Assembly (NCBI GenBank): GCA_019748195.1
Contig: JAIEPW010000016.1
Location: 124,001-188,000, forward strand
Source: Bryobacteraceae bacterium
GTDB taxonomy: Bacteria > Acidobacteriota > Terriglobia > Bryobacterales > Bryobacteraceae
Reading direction: 5' to 3'
DNA: 64,000 bases
Shown here: piece after piece, positions 24,949 through 34,099 of the stretch
How the letters are laid out: the number at the start of each line of letters is the position of its first letter
How positions within the stretch are numbered: position 1 is the stretch's first letter
Notes under the pieces: model-generated
Databases searched by the model: none
Told to the model about the DNA's origin: nothing
What the model saw: only the letters and a program-made list of their open reading frames with translations
Made by a program: the position numbers and the translations under genes

Positions 24949-27111
24949 ATGAGAGCCTTTTTCCCGAGCTTTTGGATAAGTGTATGCGCATGTGCGCTTC
25001 TAGCCCCACTGGGGGCGGCCGGCCAGTCTGCTAAAGGACTGGGCCACAATCAGTTAGCCGAATCGCCGCTGATCCTTGCGGGGGAAGCAGCAGCCGCCGA
25101 GGAGAAGACTACTTCAGGGAACATTTTCAAAGTACCGCAACCGGAGCCGGCCACGGATTTCCGGATTCAGACCGAGGAGGACGGTTCCCGGTTTATGATG
25201 ATCCGCTTCCGGGCGGACGGCGCGGAGGGCGTCAGGGTTTATTTTGACCGGTTTAGTCTTCCTGAGGGGGCGCGGGTCTACGTTTATGACAGCAATGGAA
25301 CGGGCGAGCGGGTGGTTTTCGGACCCTACACGGCCCAGGGGCCGGATCGGAGCGGCGCCTTTTGGACGCCGGCGGTTTCCGGAAATGAGCTGGTGGTGGA
25401 ACTGCAATTCGGCGAGGCAAACATCGCCGACCTCCCTTTCAACGTGGCTCAATTGGAAGTCCTGACGGCAGAGGAACTTGCCGAGGCGCAGAACCGGGAG
25501 CGGGAGATCCGCGGCGAAGTGCAAAAGGAGTTGGAAGGATCCGCGGTTGAGGCGGAGAGGCGTTTTTCCCTGTTCCGGGGGGTTGCCCTGGAGCACGAAG
25601 TGCTGAACGACCTGGCGGTTTTCGAAGGCGACATCATTCTGGGCCGCGCCGATGAGCTTGCGCCCGCCGATTCCTCCAAAACCAATGAGCGTCAGGGCCT
25701 GGTAATCAGCGGATCGTTCTACCGCTGGCCTAACGGGCGCATGCCATACGAAATCGCGCCGGATGTTCCGAATCAGCAGCGCATTTTCGATGCGATCAAT
25801 CACTGGAATCAGCATCTGGCCGGATCCATCAGCATCGTCCCCCGCACGGCGCAGGACACTGCGTATGTCTTGTACCGGCGCTCCGGCTCCGGCTGCTCCT
25901 CATTCGTGGGGCGCACCGGGAGCATGCAAGCGATCAATCTGGCGGACAACTGCAGCACGGGTAACGCCATTCATGAGACCGGCCATGCGCTGGGGCTGTG
26001 GCACGAACAGGGCCGCGAGGATCGCAACAATTACATCCGCGTGTTTACGAGCAACATTCAACCCACCGCGCTCTTCAACTTCAATCAGAACATCACCAAC
26101 GGCGACGATGTGGGCGCCTATGATTACGGCTCCATCATGCATTACGGCGCGTTCGCGTTTTCCGTAAACGGGCAGCCCACGATCGAAACGATTCCTCCGG
26201 GCATTCCGATCGGGCAGCGAAGCGGTCTGTCTCCGGGTGATATCGCTACCATTCGCGCGATCTATCCGTCGACATCGCAGCCGGCTCCGGCTCCGGCTCC
26301 GGCGCCTGCTCCAACACCGGCTCCGGCCCCTGCTCCGGCTCCGGCGCCTGCACCGGCGCCTGCGCCTGCGCCAGCGCCCACCCCGACGGTTGCCAGCTAC
26401 ACCATCACCTTCCTGTCGAACCCGACGGGACAGGGACTGATGGTGGATGGCAGCCATGTGACCACACCGGCTTCCTTCACCTGGCAACAGGGCACCAACC
26501 ACACGGTTGCGCCGGTGGCGCCCGCCGCGGGTGACACGCGCCTGGTGTTCGTAAGCTGGTCCGACTTCGGTCCGGCGAGCCGCACCATAACCGTGGGCAC
26601 GTCGAACGCCACCCTGGTAGCGACGTACCAGTTGCAGTATCGCGTGGAGGCCGCGGCGAATCCGCCTTCGCTCGGCCGGGTCACGATGCTCCCGAGTTCG
26701 CCGGACGGCTATTACCCGGCGAATTCGTCTTTGACCTTGCGGGCCGAGCCGAACCCTGGGGCATGCTTCGGGCAATGGTCCGGCATCCTGTCCCTGGACT
26801 CGACGGTGAACCTCACGGTGGCTCGCGCCATCTCGGCCACCGCCTCCTTCGGGCAGGGCAGTTTCTCGCCGACGCCGATCATCGTGGCCCCGGCGGTCTG
26901 GGGCGGTCGAGTGGTGTACTTCATCCAGTCCTCGGGTTGCCCTTGGACGGCCCGCAGCAATTCGAGCTGGATTCAACTGAGTTCCGCGTCGTCAGGCACC
27001 AGTAACGCCTACGTCTTCTTCTTCGTCAGCGCGAACACGACAGGCGCCCCGCGAACGGGCACCGTGACGCTGGGCGGACAGACATTCAGCATTACGCAGC
27101 CTGGCGCTTAA
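24949..27111 (+). CDS. Secreted astacin-type (M12A) metalloprotease with Pro-Ala linker and BACON-like C-terminus
   Basis: The 720-residue product opens with a signal peptide (about residues 1-25). A ~200-residue N-terminal region, possibly a pro-domain, is followed by an astacin catalytic domain. That domain has the zinc motif HETGHALGLWHEQGRED (ligands His342, His346, His352; base Glu343) and the Met-turn SIMHY ending in Tyr399. All hallmark residues are present. A Pro-Ala-Thr linker (near residues 445-480) joins an InlB-like beta-repeat region. The end is a BACON-type domain (CPWTARSNSSWIQL ... GTVTLGGQTFSITQ), usually carbohydrate- or protein-binding. It is probably an extracellular degradative protease. 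It is followed by an intrinsic terminator. Confidence 0.92.
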   Translation: MRAFFPSFWISVCACALLAPLGAAGQSAKGLGHNQLAESPLILAGEAAAAEEKTTSGNIFKVPQPEPATDFRIQTEEDGSRFMMIRFRADGAEGVRVYFDRFSLPEGARVYVYDSNGTGERVVFGPYTAQGPDRSGAFWTPAVSGNELVVELQFGEANIADLPFNVAQLEVLTAEELAEAQNREREIRGEVQKELEGSAVEAERRFSLFRGVALEHEVLNDLAVFEGDIILGRADELAPADSSKTNERQGLVISGSFYRWPNGRMPYEIAPDVPNQQRIFDAINHWNQHLAGSISIVPRTAQDTAYVLYRRSGSGCSSFVGRTGSMQAINLADNCSTGNAIHETGHALGLWHEQGREDRNNYIRVFTSNIQPTALFNFNQNITNGDDVGAYDYGSIMHYGAFAFSVNGQPTIETIPPGIPIGQRSGLSPGDIATIRAIYPSTSQPAPAPAPAPAPTPAPAPAPAPAPAPAPAPAPAPTPTVASYTITFLSNPTGQGLMVDGSHVTTPASFTWQQGTNHTVAPVAPAAGDTRLVFVSWSDFGPASRTITVGTSNATLVATYQLQYRVEAAANPPSLGRVTMLPSSPDGYYPANSSLTLRAEPNPGACFGQWSGILSLDSTVNLTVARAISATASFGQGSFSPTPIIVAPAVWGGRVVYFIQSSGCPWTARSNSSWIQLSSASSGTSNAYVFFFVSANTTGAPRTGTVTLGGQTFSITQPGA
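26281..26390 (+). repeat. Low-complexity Pro-Ala codon repeat
   Basis: About 110 bases of alternating CCG/CCT/CCA and GCT/GCC/GCG codons encode an uninterrupted (Pro-Ala)n linker with occasional Thr. It separates the catalytic and accessory domains of the metalloprotease. Such a tract is prone to slippage and length variation between strains. Confidence 0.9.
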
Positions 27112-27133
27112 ACACCAGCGGACTGCTTTTTTC

Positions 27134-27173
27134 GGGCGTTCCGCGCCACCCGCGCGGGACGCCCTCTCTCTTT
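27134..27173 (+). terminator. Intrinsic terminator of the metalloprotease gene
   Basis: A 13-bp stem (27134-27146 with 27152-27164, one G-U pair, loop CACCC) is followed by TCTCTCTTT. It begins 22 bases after the protease stop and precedes the permease gene by about 55 bases, isolating the two units. Confidence 0.75.
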
Positions 27174-27227
27174 GGATCTCCTTGTACTTAGCGTCATCTA
27201 ACGGAAAGTTGAGTAAGCTGGTGGGGG

Positions 27228-28484
27228 ATGGCGCATTATTACCATACGGCGTTGACCGCTTTCCGCGTGGCGTTCGACTCGTTGCGCGCACATAAGCTGC
27301 GCACCTTCCTCACCTTGTTGGGTGTCATCATCGGCGTATCGAGCGTGGTGATGGTCGGCGCGGCGATCGAAGGCCTGGGTAACTTCGCCGAACAAACGAC
27401 GGCCAAGACTTTTGGATCCGACAGCTTCCTGTTCGCTCAAATTGCTACGGGTCAACGACTTACGGCGAAAGAGCGAGCCGACAAGCTGCGCCGGAACAAG
27501 CCTGTCCGTTCTGACGATCTGGACTATTTGCGCATCACCACCGGCGACCAGATCTTGTATTCTCCGTACGTTCAGAAGTTTGAAGACGTCAAGGGACTCG
27601 CCGGGGGCGTGCTGGAAGCCTGCACGGTGATTGGCGCGTCGGCGACTCTCCCCGAGATTCGAGACCTGGTAATCGACGAAGGCCGATTCTTCACGGAACT
27701 GGAGGAGCGCTCCAGCCAGGCTGTGGCCGTGGTCGGGCAGGACATCCGCAAGGAACTGTTTCCCGCCACTAATCCCATCGGTAAGTACATCAAGATTTCG
27801 GGAATCGACTTCCGGATCGTCGGATTGCAGGAAAAGCTGGGAACCGGCGCCACCGGGGGCAGCCAGGACAACCAGGTGATTATCCCGATCACGGTCTACG
27901 ACCGGCTTTGGGGAACGCAACGCGGCATGAGCGTGTTCGGGCGTCCGAGGCCGGGGGGCGGACTGACCCTGGAAGAAGGGGTGGATATCTCGCGGTCGGC
28001 TCTGCGAACACGGTTCCGCGCGAAACCCGGGCAGGCGGACAATTTCGACGTGGTTACGCCGGATTCGCAGCGGGCCTTTATCGGGCAGATCATCGCCCTG
28101 GTGAGCGCGGTGGTGGTGCCGATCACGGCGATTTCGCTGGTGGTCGGCGGCATCGTAATCATGAATATCATGCTGGTGAGCGTAACGGAACGGACCAAGG
28201 AAATTGGCCTGCGCAAGGCGATGGGCGCGCGCCGCAGCGACCTGATGCTGCAGTTTCTGATCGAGGCGGCGATGATGTCCAGCCTGGGAGGGCTGATCGG
28301 CTTGTCGATCGGATGGGTAGTGACCGCGGTGCTCTCCGCGATTATCGGCACCGAGCTGGAAATCACGCCTTTGTACGTGTTCATCTCGCTTTTCGTGTCC
28401 GGCGCCACGGGGATTCTGTCTGGTTGGTACCCGGCATCCCGCGCGGCCCGGCTCGATCCGGTAGTCGCCCTGAGGCAGGAGTAA
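27228..28484 (+). CDS. ABC transporter permease, MacB/FtsX type (first of pair)
   Basis: The 418-residue protein has an N-terminal transmembrane helix (TFLTLLGVIIGVSSVVMVGA), a ~230-residue periplasmic MacB_PCD domain, then three C-terminal FtsX-type helices. The C-terminal region carries the hallmark IMNIMLVSVTERTKEIGLRKAMGARR. This fold works as a mechanotransmission permease driven by a MacB/LolD-type ATPase, moving substrates or signals on the periplasmic side. No ATPase gene is adjacent. It overlaps the next permease by one base (TAATG). Confidence 0.93.
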   Translation: MAHYYHTALTAFRVAFDSLRAHKLRTFLTLLGVIIGVSSVVMVGAAIEGLGNFAEQTTAKTFGSDSFLFAQIATGQRLTAKERADKLRRNKPVRSDDLDYLRITTGDQILYSPYVQKFEDVKGLAGGVLEACTVIGASATLPEIRDLVIDEGRFFTELEERSSQAVAVVGQDIRKELFPATNPIGKYIKISGIDFRIVGLQEKLGTGATGGSQDNQVIIPITVYDRLWGTQRGMSVFGRPRPGGGLTLEEGVDISRSALRTRFRAKPGQADNFDVVTPDSQRAFIGQIIALVSAVVVPITAISLVVGGIVIMNIMLVSVTERTKEIGLRKAMGARRSDLMLQFLIEAAMMSSLGGLIGLSIGWVVTAVLSAIIGTELEITPLYVFISLFVSGATGILSGWYPASRAARLDPVVALRQE

Positions 28485-29737
28485 TGCGGATCAGCTTCGG
28501 CGAGAACGTTCAAATCGCGCTGGACTCGGTGTGGTCCCACCGTTTTCGCGCGTTTCTCACCATCGTCGGGATTGTGATCGGGATCACGACTGTGGTGACG
28601 GTATCGTCCTTGCTGGCGGGGTTGCGGCAGGGCATCGTGACGTTTTTCCAGGAGTTCGGTCCGGACAACATCTTCATCAATCGCGTTTCCGGCGATCCCA
28701 GCGGCTCCACCGCCCGCCCCAAGGAGCTGAAGCGCAAGCAGCTTCGCGCCGAATACGCGCCGGCCATCAAGAAGCTCTCCCCCACCGTGCTGGAGGTGAG
28801 CGTGCAGATGTTCGTTCCGCCGGTGCAGCGCGGCAGGGCGATGAGCGCCAAGGTGCCCGGCTTTGAGACCGACAACATTCTGATCACCGGCGCGTCCGCC
28901 TCGTCTTTCGTTACACAACCGCGCGAGCTGAGGGCCGGACGCTACTTCTCTCAGGAAGAGGAGAACCGCGCGGCGAAAGTCGCCTTGATCGGTTCCGACA
29001 TCGCGGACGCGCTGTTCCCGGAAGGCGATCCCATCGGCCGCAGCTTCCTCGCCGATGGCGCCGAGTTCACGGCGATCGGCGTTTTCGAGAAGGCCAAGGG
29101 AGGCTTTTTCGGGCAAAACGGGCTGGACCGGCAGATCATGATCCCGTATGCCACGGCGGAACTGCGCTATCCGCAGGTGCAGACGATATTCCTGACCGCT
29201 CGGGCAAAGCCTGGCGAGCGGGATCAGGCGTTTGAAGAAGTCCGCCAAGCTTTGCGCCGCATCCGCAACGTCCCGCCAGGGGAGGAAGACGATTTCTCCA
29301 TCTCCACCGCGGATCAGATCGTGCAGAGTTTCGACGGGATCACCCGGGTGGTGGGTCTGGTGTCGTTCGCCATCTCCGGCCTGGGACTGCTGGTGGGCGG
29401 CATCGGGGTGATGAACATCATGCTGGTGAGCGTCACGGAACGGACGCGCGAAATCGGAGTCCGGAAGGCGATCGGGGCACGGAGGCTCGATATCGTCGTT
29501 CAGTTTCTGATGGAAGCGATCACGCTGACCGGAATGGGCGGCGTCCTCGGGGTGCTGGTTTCGATGCTGGTGGTGGCGCTGGTCGGGCTGCTGGCGCCTT
29601 TCCTGCAGACCTCGGTTCCTACTTGGGCGGTGGTGACCGGATTCACGGTCTCGGTCATGATTGGGCTGTTTTTCGGCGTCTGGCCGGCGGTCAAGGCATC
29701 TCGCCTGGACCCGGTGGAAGCACTCCGCTACGAATAG
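28484..29737 (+). CDS. ABC transporter permease, MacB/FtsX type (second of pair)
   Basis: The 417-residue protein has the same architecture as its upstream neighbour: an N-terminal helix (FLTIVGIVIGITTVVTVSSLL), a periplasmic MacB_PCD domain, and a FtsX domain with IMNIMLVSVTERTREIGVRKAIGARR. The two share order and motifs but are clearly diverged, so they probably form a heterodimeric permease. The start overlaps the previous stop. Its own stop directly abuts the stop of the convergent small gene. Confidence 0.93.
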   Translation: MRISFGENVQIALDSVWSHRFRAFLTIVGIVIGITTVVTVSSLLAGLRQGIVTFFQEFGPDNIFINRVSGDPSGSTARPKELKRKQLRAEYAPAIKKLSPTVLEVSVQMFVPPVQRGRAMSAKVPGFETDNILITGASASSFVTQPRELRAGRYFSQEEENRAAKVALIGSDIADALFPEGDPIGRSFLADGAEFTAIGVFEKAKGGFFGQNGLDRQIMIPYATAELRYPQVQTIFLTARAKPGERDQAFEEVRQALRRIRNVPPGEEDDFSISTADQIVQSFDGITRVVGLVSFAISGLGLLVGGIGVMNIMLVSVTERTREIGVRKAIGARRLDIVVQFLMEAITLTGMGGVLGVLVSMLVVALVGLLAPFLQTSVPTWAVVTGFTVSVMIGLFFGVWPAVKASRLDPVEALRYE

Positions 29738-30064
29738 TCAATCCAGGTTGTGGATCTTGGGCAGTGGCCGGGGCGTCTGCCTGGGGTTGAATCGGCCGGC
29801 CTCAAAGCGCGGAGTCGATCGTGGCAATACGATCCGCTGCGGGCGCATCGGCTCACTGGGGCGATAGCTTTGGGCGCGGAAGCTGCCTCGAGGGATGTTC
29901 ATCTTGTAGGACCCGGAGTTCCCCCAGCCCTGGTTGCCCCTGCGGATGCCCCAATCGCGGTTGCTGCCGGCGGCCTTCCAATCGGTGCTTCGGGACAGGG
30001 TTTGCGCTTGGAGCATCAAGCCCCCGCCCAGCAGGACCAACGACAGCGCGCGATGGTACGACAT
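29738..30064 (-). CDS. Small secreted protein of unknown function
   Basis: The 108-residue product has a signal peptide (MSYHRALSLVLLGGGLMLQAQ) followed by a low-complexity region rich in Arg, Pro, Ser and Asn (WGIRRGNQGWGNSG, RPSEPMRPQRIVLPRSTPR). No domain is recognised. Support comes from the signal peptide and the tidy abutting stop; there is no good ribosome-binding site. Plus-strand ORFs over the same bases look worse. Confidence 0.5.
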   Translation of the reverse strand: MSYHRALSLVLLGGGLMLQAQTLSRSTDWKAAGSNRDWGIRRGNQGWGNSGSYKMNIPRGSFRAQSYRPSEPMRPQRIVLPRSTPRFEAGRFNPRQTPRPLPKIHNLD

Positions 30065-30171
30065 TGGATATCAGGCTAAAGCGAAAGAGCCCGCGCCACA
30101 ATCGGGGTTACACCTGAGATCAGGTCTACGGCGCCTGTTCCCTCTGCGCGGGGATTGGATCGGCCACTGCC

Positions 30172-31095
30172 TTAGCCTGGGTAGGCGAAGGCGTAGCGGA
30201 AGGAATTGGCGGCGATTACCTCCAACTCCGGAATGCTAAATCCGAACTGCCGTTCCGCCAGGGCGAATTCGCCGGTCAAGGTGCAATCAAACAATGCGGG
30301 ATCGTCGGTATTCAGCAGGAGGGGCACGCCTGCTTCATGGAGCCGGCGCACGGGGTGCTCGTCCAAGGACGAGACCACCGCGGTGCGCACATTGCTGGTG
30401 ATGCAGATTTCGAGCGGGATGTCGCGGCGCTTCAGTTCCTGGATCAGACGGGGATCCTCGATGGAGCGAATGCCGTGTCCAATACGCTCCGCCCCGATCT
30501 CCAGCGCCTGCCAGACGCTTTCCGGACCGGTACTTTCGCCGGCGTGGGCGGTAAGCCGGAGCCCGGCGTCTCGAGCCTCGCGAAACAGGTCCTTGAAGTC
30601 GATGGCGGGTCCGCGCGCTTCATCGCCGCCGATGCCGATGGCCACCACGCCTTCGCCGACGCGCTCCGCCGCGAGGCGGATGACCGGCTTGGCGGCCTCC
30701 ACGCCCCACTGGCGTACCGCGTCGATGACCCATCGGACTTGCACGCGCGATCGTCCGGCTTCGCGATTCACAGCTTCATAAATAGGCGGAAACTCCTGCT
30801 GCTTCCAAAGAACGACGCCGGCCGAGAGCGTAAGCTCCACGTAGGTGACGCCTTCCCCTTCGAGATGCTCCAGGAGCCGGCGGGTGGCGATCGCGTAATG
30901 TCCTGGCGTTAGAAGTTGGCGCGTCACCCAGGCGTAGCTCTTCAGAAATCCAAGGAAGTCCGAGTAGCGGAACGCGGCGTCCACCTCTTCGCGGCTCAGG
31001 GACGGGTTGATTTCGAGGACCGTTTCGCGGTCCACCGCGCCTTCCAAATGCAGGTGAAGCTCAGCCTTGGGAAGCGCGCGGAAGCGGTGGGGCAT
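30172..31095 (-). CDS. add: Adenosine deaminase family protein
   Basis: The 307-residue metal-dependent hydrolase starts at [19 protein letters not shown], with zinc ligands His14 and His16. It also shows HAGES (catalytic His and Glu region), CITSNVRT and [11 protein letters not shown] (the Asp pair), the full set of adenosine deaminase signatures. It would convert adenosine to inosine, or a related aminopurine/aminodeoxyfutalosine; the latter cannot be excluded by sequence alone. The start lies only 20 bp from the divergent glgB start. Confidence 0.88.
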   Translation of the reverse strand: MPHRFRALPKAELHLHLEGAVDRETVLEINPSLSREEVDAAFRYSDFLGFLKSYAWVTRQLLTPGHYAIATRRLLEHLEGEGVTYVELTLSAGVVLWKQQEFPPIYEAVNREAGRSRVQVRWVIDAVRQWGVEAAKPVIRLAAERVGEGVVAIGIGGDEARGPAIDFKDLFREARDAGLRLTAHAGESTGPESVWQALEIGAERIGHGIRSIEDPRLIQELKRRDIPLEICITSNVRTAVVSSLDEHPVRRLHEAGVPLLLNTDDPALFDCTLTGEFALAERQFGFSIPELEVIAANSFRYAFAYPG

Positions 31096-31115
31096 CTTCT
31101 TGCCATAATACGGCC
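31096..31115. promoter_or_regulatory. 20-bp divergent start region of add and glgB
   Basis: The gap between the two start codons contains CATAAT (plus strand, 31104-31109) and the overlapping TATTAT (minus strand, 31110-31105). These are potential -10 boxes for both directions in the same few bases. If used, both transcripts would have almost no 5' leader. No clear -35 boxes are seen. Confidence 0.35.
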
Positions 31116-33392
31116 ATGACCAAGCCACGCGTGGAGCAATTGATCGCGGGGACCAACGGCGATCCGTTCTCGATCTTGGGACCCCACCTGGACGGCGATC
31201 ATTGGGCGGTCCGCGTGTTCGCGCCGGGAGCATCGCGCGTGGATGTGCTGGTGGACGGGTTGGCCCGTCCGGCGGAATTGCTTGACCCGGCCGGCTTTTT
31301 CTGCGCGCGGCTGGAGGATCACCCGGAGGATTACCGGCTGCGGATCGACGGCGGCGATCCCGTCGCGGATCCGTATCGCTTCCCGCCGTTGATTTCCGAG
31401 TTCGATCTGCACCTGTTCGGCGAGGGCACGCATTACGCCGCTTACAATTTTCTGGGGGCGCACCTGTGCGAGTGCGAGGGGGTCGGCGGCGTGTGCTTCG
31501 CAGTGTGGGCGCCCAATGCCGATGCCGTGCAGGTGATCGGAGACTTCAATGACTGGTCCCCCACGCGGCATCCCATGCGGCTCCGTAATGCGGGTGTGTG
31601 GGAATTGTTTCTTCCCGGTCTGGGAGAAGGCGCGCAATACAAGTACCGGATTTCCGCCCGGGGAGGCGCGTCCCTGGACAAAGCCGACCCGTACGCGGTG
31701 TACTGCCAGAGGCCTCCCGCCACGGCGAGCATCGTTTCCGACCTGGGCAGGTACGAGTGGTCCGATCAGGAGTGGATGACCCGCCGCGCGGAGCGAAACT
31801 GGCTGGAAGCGCCGCTGTCGATCTACGAAGTGCACCTGGAAAGCTGGATGCACAAGGACGGCGAGAAGCCGCTGACATACCGGGAACTGGCGCGAACGCT
31901 GGTGGATTACGTGCTCGAGATGGGCTACACGCACATCGAGTTGATGCCTATCCTGGAGCACCCTTATTCCGGGTCGTGGGGCTATCAGGTGACCGGGTTC
32001 TTCGCGCCGACGTCGCGGTTCGGCGCTCCGGACGATTTCCGCTACTTCGTGGACGCGTGTCACCGGGCCGGGATCGGCGTCCTGCTGGACTGGGTGCCGG
32101 GTCATTTTCCCAAGGACGCACACGGCCTGGGGTACTTCGACGGTACGGCGCTGTATGAACATGAAGATCCCCGGCAGGGCGAGCATCGCGACTGGGGCAC
32201 GCTGATCTTCAACTACGGCCGCAATGAGGTGCAGTGCCTGCTGCTGTCCAGCGCGACCCTGTGGTTTGAGCAATATCACCTGGACGGAATGCGCGTGGAC
32301 GCGGTGGCGTCGATGATCTACCTGGATTTCGGCCGCGATCCAGGCGACTGGATTCCCAACCGCTACGGTGGGTCCGAGAACCTGGAGGCGATCGCCTTCC
32401 TGCGCCGTTTCAACGAACTTGCCCACGGGTTTCCGGGCGTAATCACCATCGCGGAGGAGTCCACGGACTTTCCCGGAGTCTCGAAGCCGGTGTACTTGAA
32501 CGGCCTGGGATTCACCATGAAGTGGAACATGGGCTGGATGCACGACATGTTCGCTTACTTCAAGCGCGACCCGGTATATCGCAAGTACCACCAGAATCAC
32601 GTCACGTTCAGCCTGTGGTACGCATTCAATGAGAATTACGTGCTGCCCATCTCGCACGATGAGGTGGTGCATTTGAAGAAGTCGCTGCTTTCGAAGATGC
32701 CGGGAGATGAGTGGCAGCGTTTCGCCAACGTCCGGGCGTTTCTCGGTTACATGTTCACGCATCCCGGAAAAAAGCTGCTGTTCATGGGGTGCGATCTTGG
32801 CATGTACGAGGAATGGAACTGGCAGGGGCAGCTTCCCTGGTATCTGTTGCAATACGATTATCACCGCAAGCTGCACGCCTATGTGCGCGAGCTCAACCGT
32901 CTGGTGCGCCGCGAGCCAGCGCTGCACGAGGTCGACTTCGAATCCGCCGGCTTCCAGTGGATCGACTTCCGGGACCTGGAGATGTCCACGTTGTCGTTCC
33001 TGCGCTTCGCTCGGGACCGGGAGGACTTTCTGGTGATCGTCTGTAACTTCACTCCGGTTCCGCGGAGCGGGTATCGGGTGGGCGTTCCGCGTCCGGGCAA
33101 GTATCTGGAGATCTTTAACTCCGATTCGGAGATGTTCCACGGGTCGAACATGGGCAACTCGGGACTGGCGGTGGCCGATGCTATCTGGGCGCATGAACGG
33201 CCGTTCAGCATGCCCATCACACTGCCTCCGTTCGGCGTGGTGGTGTTCAAGCCGGAGCCGCTTCCGAAGCCGCCGCGAATCGAAGCCGCGGCCGCGGAAT
33301 TGCCGGTTGCCCTGGATCTCGAGCTGGAGGTTCTGAAAGAAGAGTTGACGGGGGAAGAGGCCGAGGAACTAATAGCGGAGCCCGAAGTCTGA
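31116..33392 (+). CDS. glgB: 1,4-alpha-glucan branching enzyme
   Basis: The 758-residue GH13 branching enzyme has tandem N-terminal carbohydrate-binding (CBM48-type) modules: the [10 protein letters not shown] start, then [22 protein letters not shown]. The TIM barrel contains Asp395 (GMRVDAV), Glu447 (TIAEEST) and Asp515 ([10 protein letters not shown]) as the catalytic set. The C-terminal beta domain is complete. An unusual ~35-residue acidic tail follows ([18 protein letters not shown]). It introduces alpha-1,6 branches into glycogen. No other glg gene is present, and the stop overlaps the lutA start (TGATG). Confidence 0.96.
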   Translation: MTKPRVEQLIAGTNGDPFSILGPHLDGDHWAVRVFAPGASRVDVLVDGLARPAELLDPAGFFCARLEDHPEDYRLRIDGGDPVADPYRFPPLISEFDLHLFGEGTHYAAYNFLGAHLCECEGVGGVCFAVWAPNADAVQVIGDFNDWSPTRHPMRLRNAGVWELFLPGLGEGAQYKYRISARGGASLDKADPYAVYCQRPPATASIVSDLGRYEWSDQEWMTRRAERNWLEAPLSIYEVHLESWMHKDGEKPLTYRELARTLVDYVLEMGYTHIELMPILEHPYSGSWGYQVTGFFAPTSRFGAPDDFRYFVDACHRAGIGVLLDWVPGHFPKDAHGLGYFDGTALYEHEDPRQGEHRDWGTLIFNYGRNEVQCLLLSSATLWFEQYHLDGMRVDAVASMIYLDFGRDPGDWIPNRYGGSENLEAIAFLRRFNELAHGFPGVITIAEESTDFPGVSKPVYLNGLGFTMKWNMGWMHDMFAYFKRDPVYRKYHQNHVTFSLWYAFNENYVLPISHDEVVHLKKSLLSKMPGDEWQRFANVRAFLGYMFTHPGKKLLFMGCDLGMYEEWNWQGQLPWYLLQYDYHRKLHAYVRELNRLVRREPALHEVDFESAGFQWIDFRDLEMSTLSFLRFARDREDFLVIVCNFTPVPRSGYRVGVPRPGKYLEIFNSDSEMFHGSNMGNSGLAVADAIWAHERPFSMPITLPPFGVVVFKPEPLPKPPRIEAAAAELPVALDLELEVLKEELTGEEAEELIAEPEV

Positions 33393-34099
33393 TGCGTGTT
33401 TCGCTGTTCGTCACCTGCCTGGTGGATCAATTGTTTCCGCGCGTGGGGCTCGCCATGGCGGAGGTGCTGGAACGCGCCGGGTGTGAATTGGAGTTTCGCG
33501 AGGCGCAAACCTGTTGCGGACAGCCCGCGTTCAACTCGGGATTCCTGGCGGAGGCGCGGGAGGTGGCCAGCCATTTCGTGGAGGTCTTCGCGGATGCGGA
33601 GTACATCGTCGCGCCCTCGGGGAGTTGCGCGGCGATGGTCGGGCATCATTATGCGCGGTTGCTGCCCGGCGATTCGCGCGCCGCGGCGATCGCGGCCCGG
33701 ACGTACGAATTCTCCACATTTCTGCTGGATGTGCTCGGAGCCGAGGACTGCGGAGCGCGTTTCCCGGCGACGGTGACGTATCATGACTCCTGCCATGCAC
33801 TGCGCGAGCTGAGGATTCAGGACGGTCCGCGGCGGTTGCTGGGGAAGGTGCGCGAGTTGAAGCTGACGGAAATGGACACACCGGCCGAGTGCTGCGGTTT
33901 CGGGGGAACGTTTTCCGTCAAGTTCCCCGAGATCTCCGGTTCGATGGTGCGGTCCAAAGTGGATTCCATTCTGGCGTCGGGCGCCGACGCCGTAGTGTCC
34001 ACCGATGTCAGTTGCCTGATGCATATCGAAGGCGCGATGCGGCGCGGCGGCCACCCGATGCGAGCGGTCCATCTGGCCGAGGTTCTGGCATCGCGATGA
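33392..34099 (+). CDS. lutA: Lactate utilisation protein A (Fe-S oxidoreductase)
   Basis: The 235-residue protein carries two CCG domains: QTCCGQPAFNSG at about residues 36-47 and AECCGFGGTFSVK at about residues 164-177. This is the LutA/LldE pattern that binds Fe-S and interacts with electron carriers. Together with LutB and LutC it oxidises L-lactate to pyruvate. Its ATG overlaps the glgB stop by one base, and its own stop overlaps lutB by four (ATGA). Confidence 0.94.
   Translation: MRVSLFVTCLVDQLFPRVGLAMAEVLERAGCELEFREAQTCCGQPAFNSGFLAEAREVASHFVEVFADAEYIVAPSGSCAAMVGHHYARLLPGDSRAAAIAARTYEFSTFLLDVLGAEDCGARFPATVTYHDSCHALRELRIQDGPRRLLGKVRELKLTEMDTPAECCGFGGTFSVKFPEISGSMVRSKVDSILASGADAVVSTDVSCLMHIEGAMRRGGHPMRAVHLAEVLASR

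Noticed and set aside
25900-26976. A 358-codon minus-strand frame over the metalloprotease gene
   Set aside because: It is Arg-rich repeat sequence, the complement of the Pro-Ala codons and the catalytic domain.
30996-33194. A 732-codon open frame antisense to glgB
   Set aside because: Its product is His/Arg/Val-rich with no domain, while the plus strand encodes a complete branching enzyme with all catalytic residues; this is a GC-driven shadow frame.
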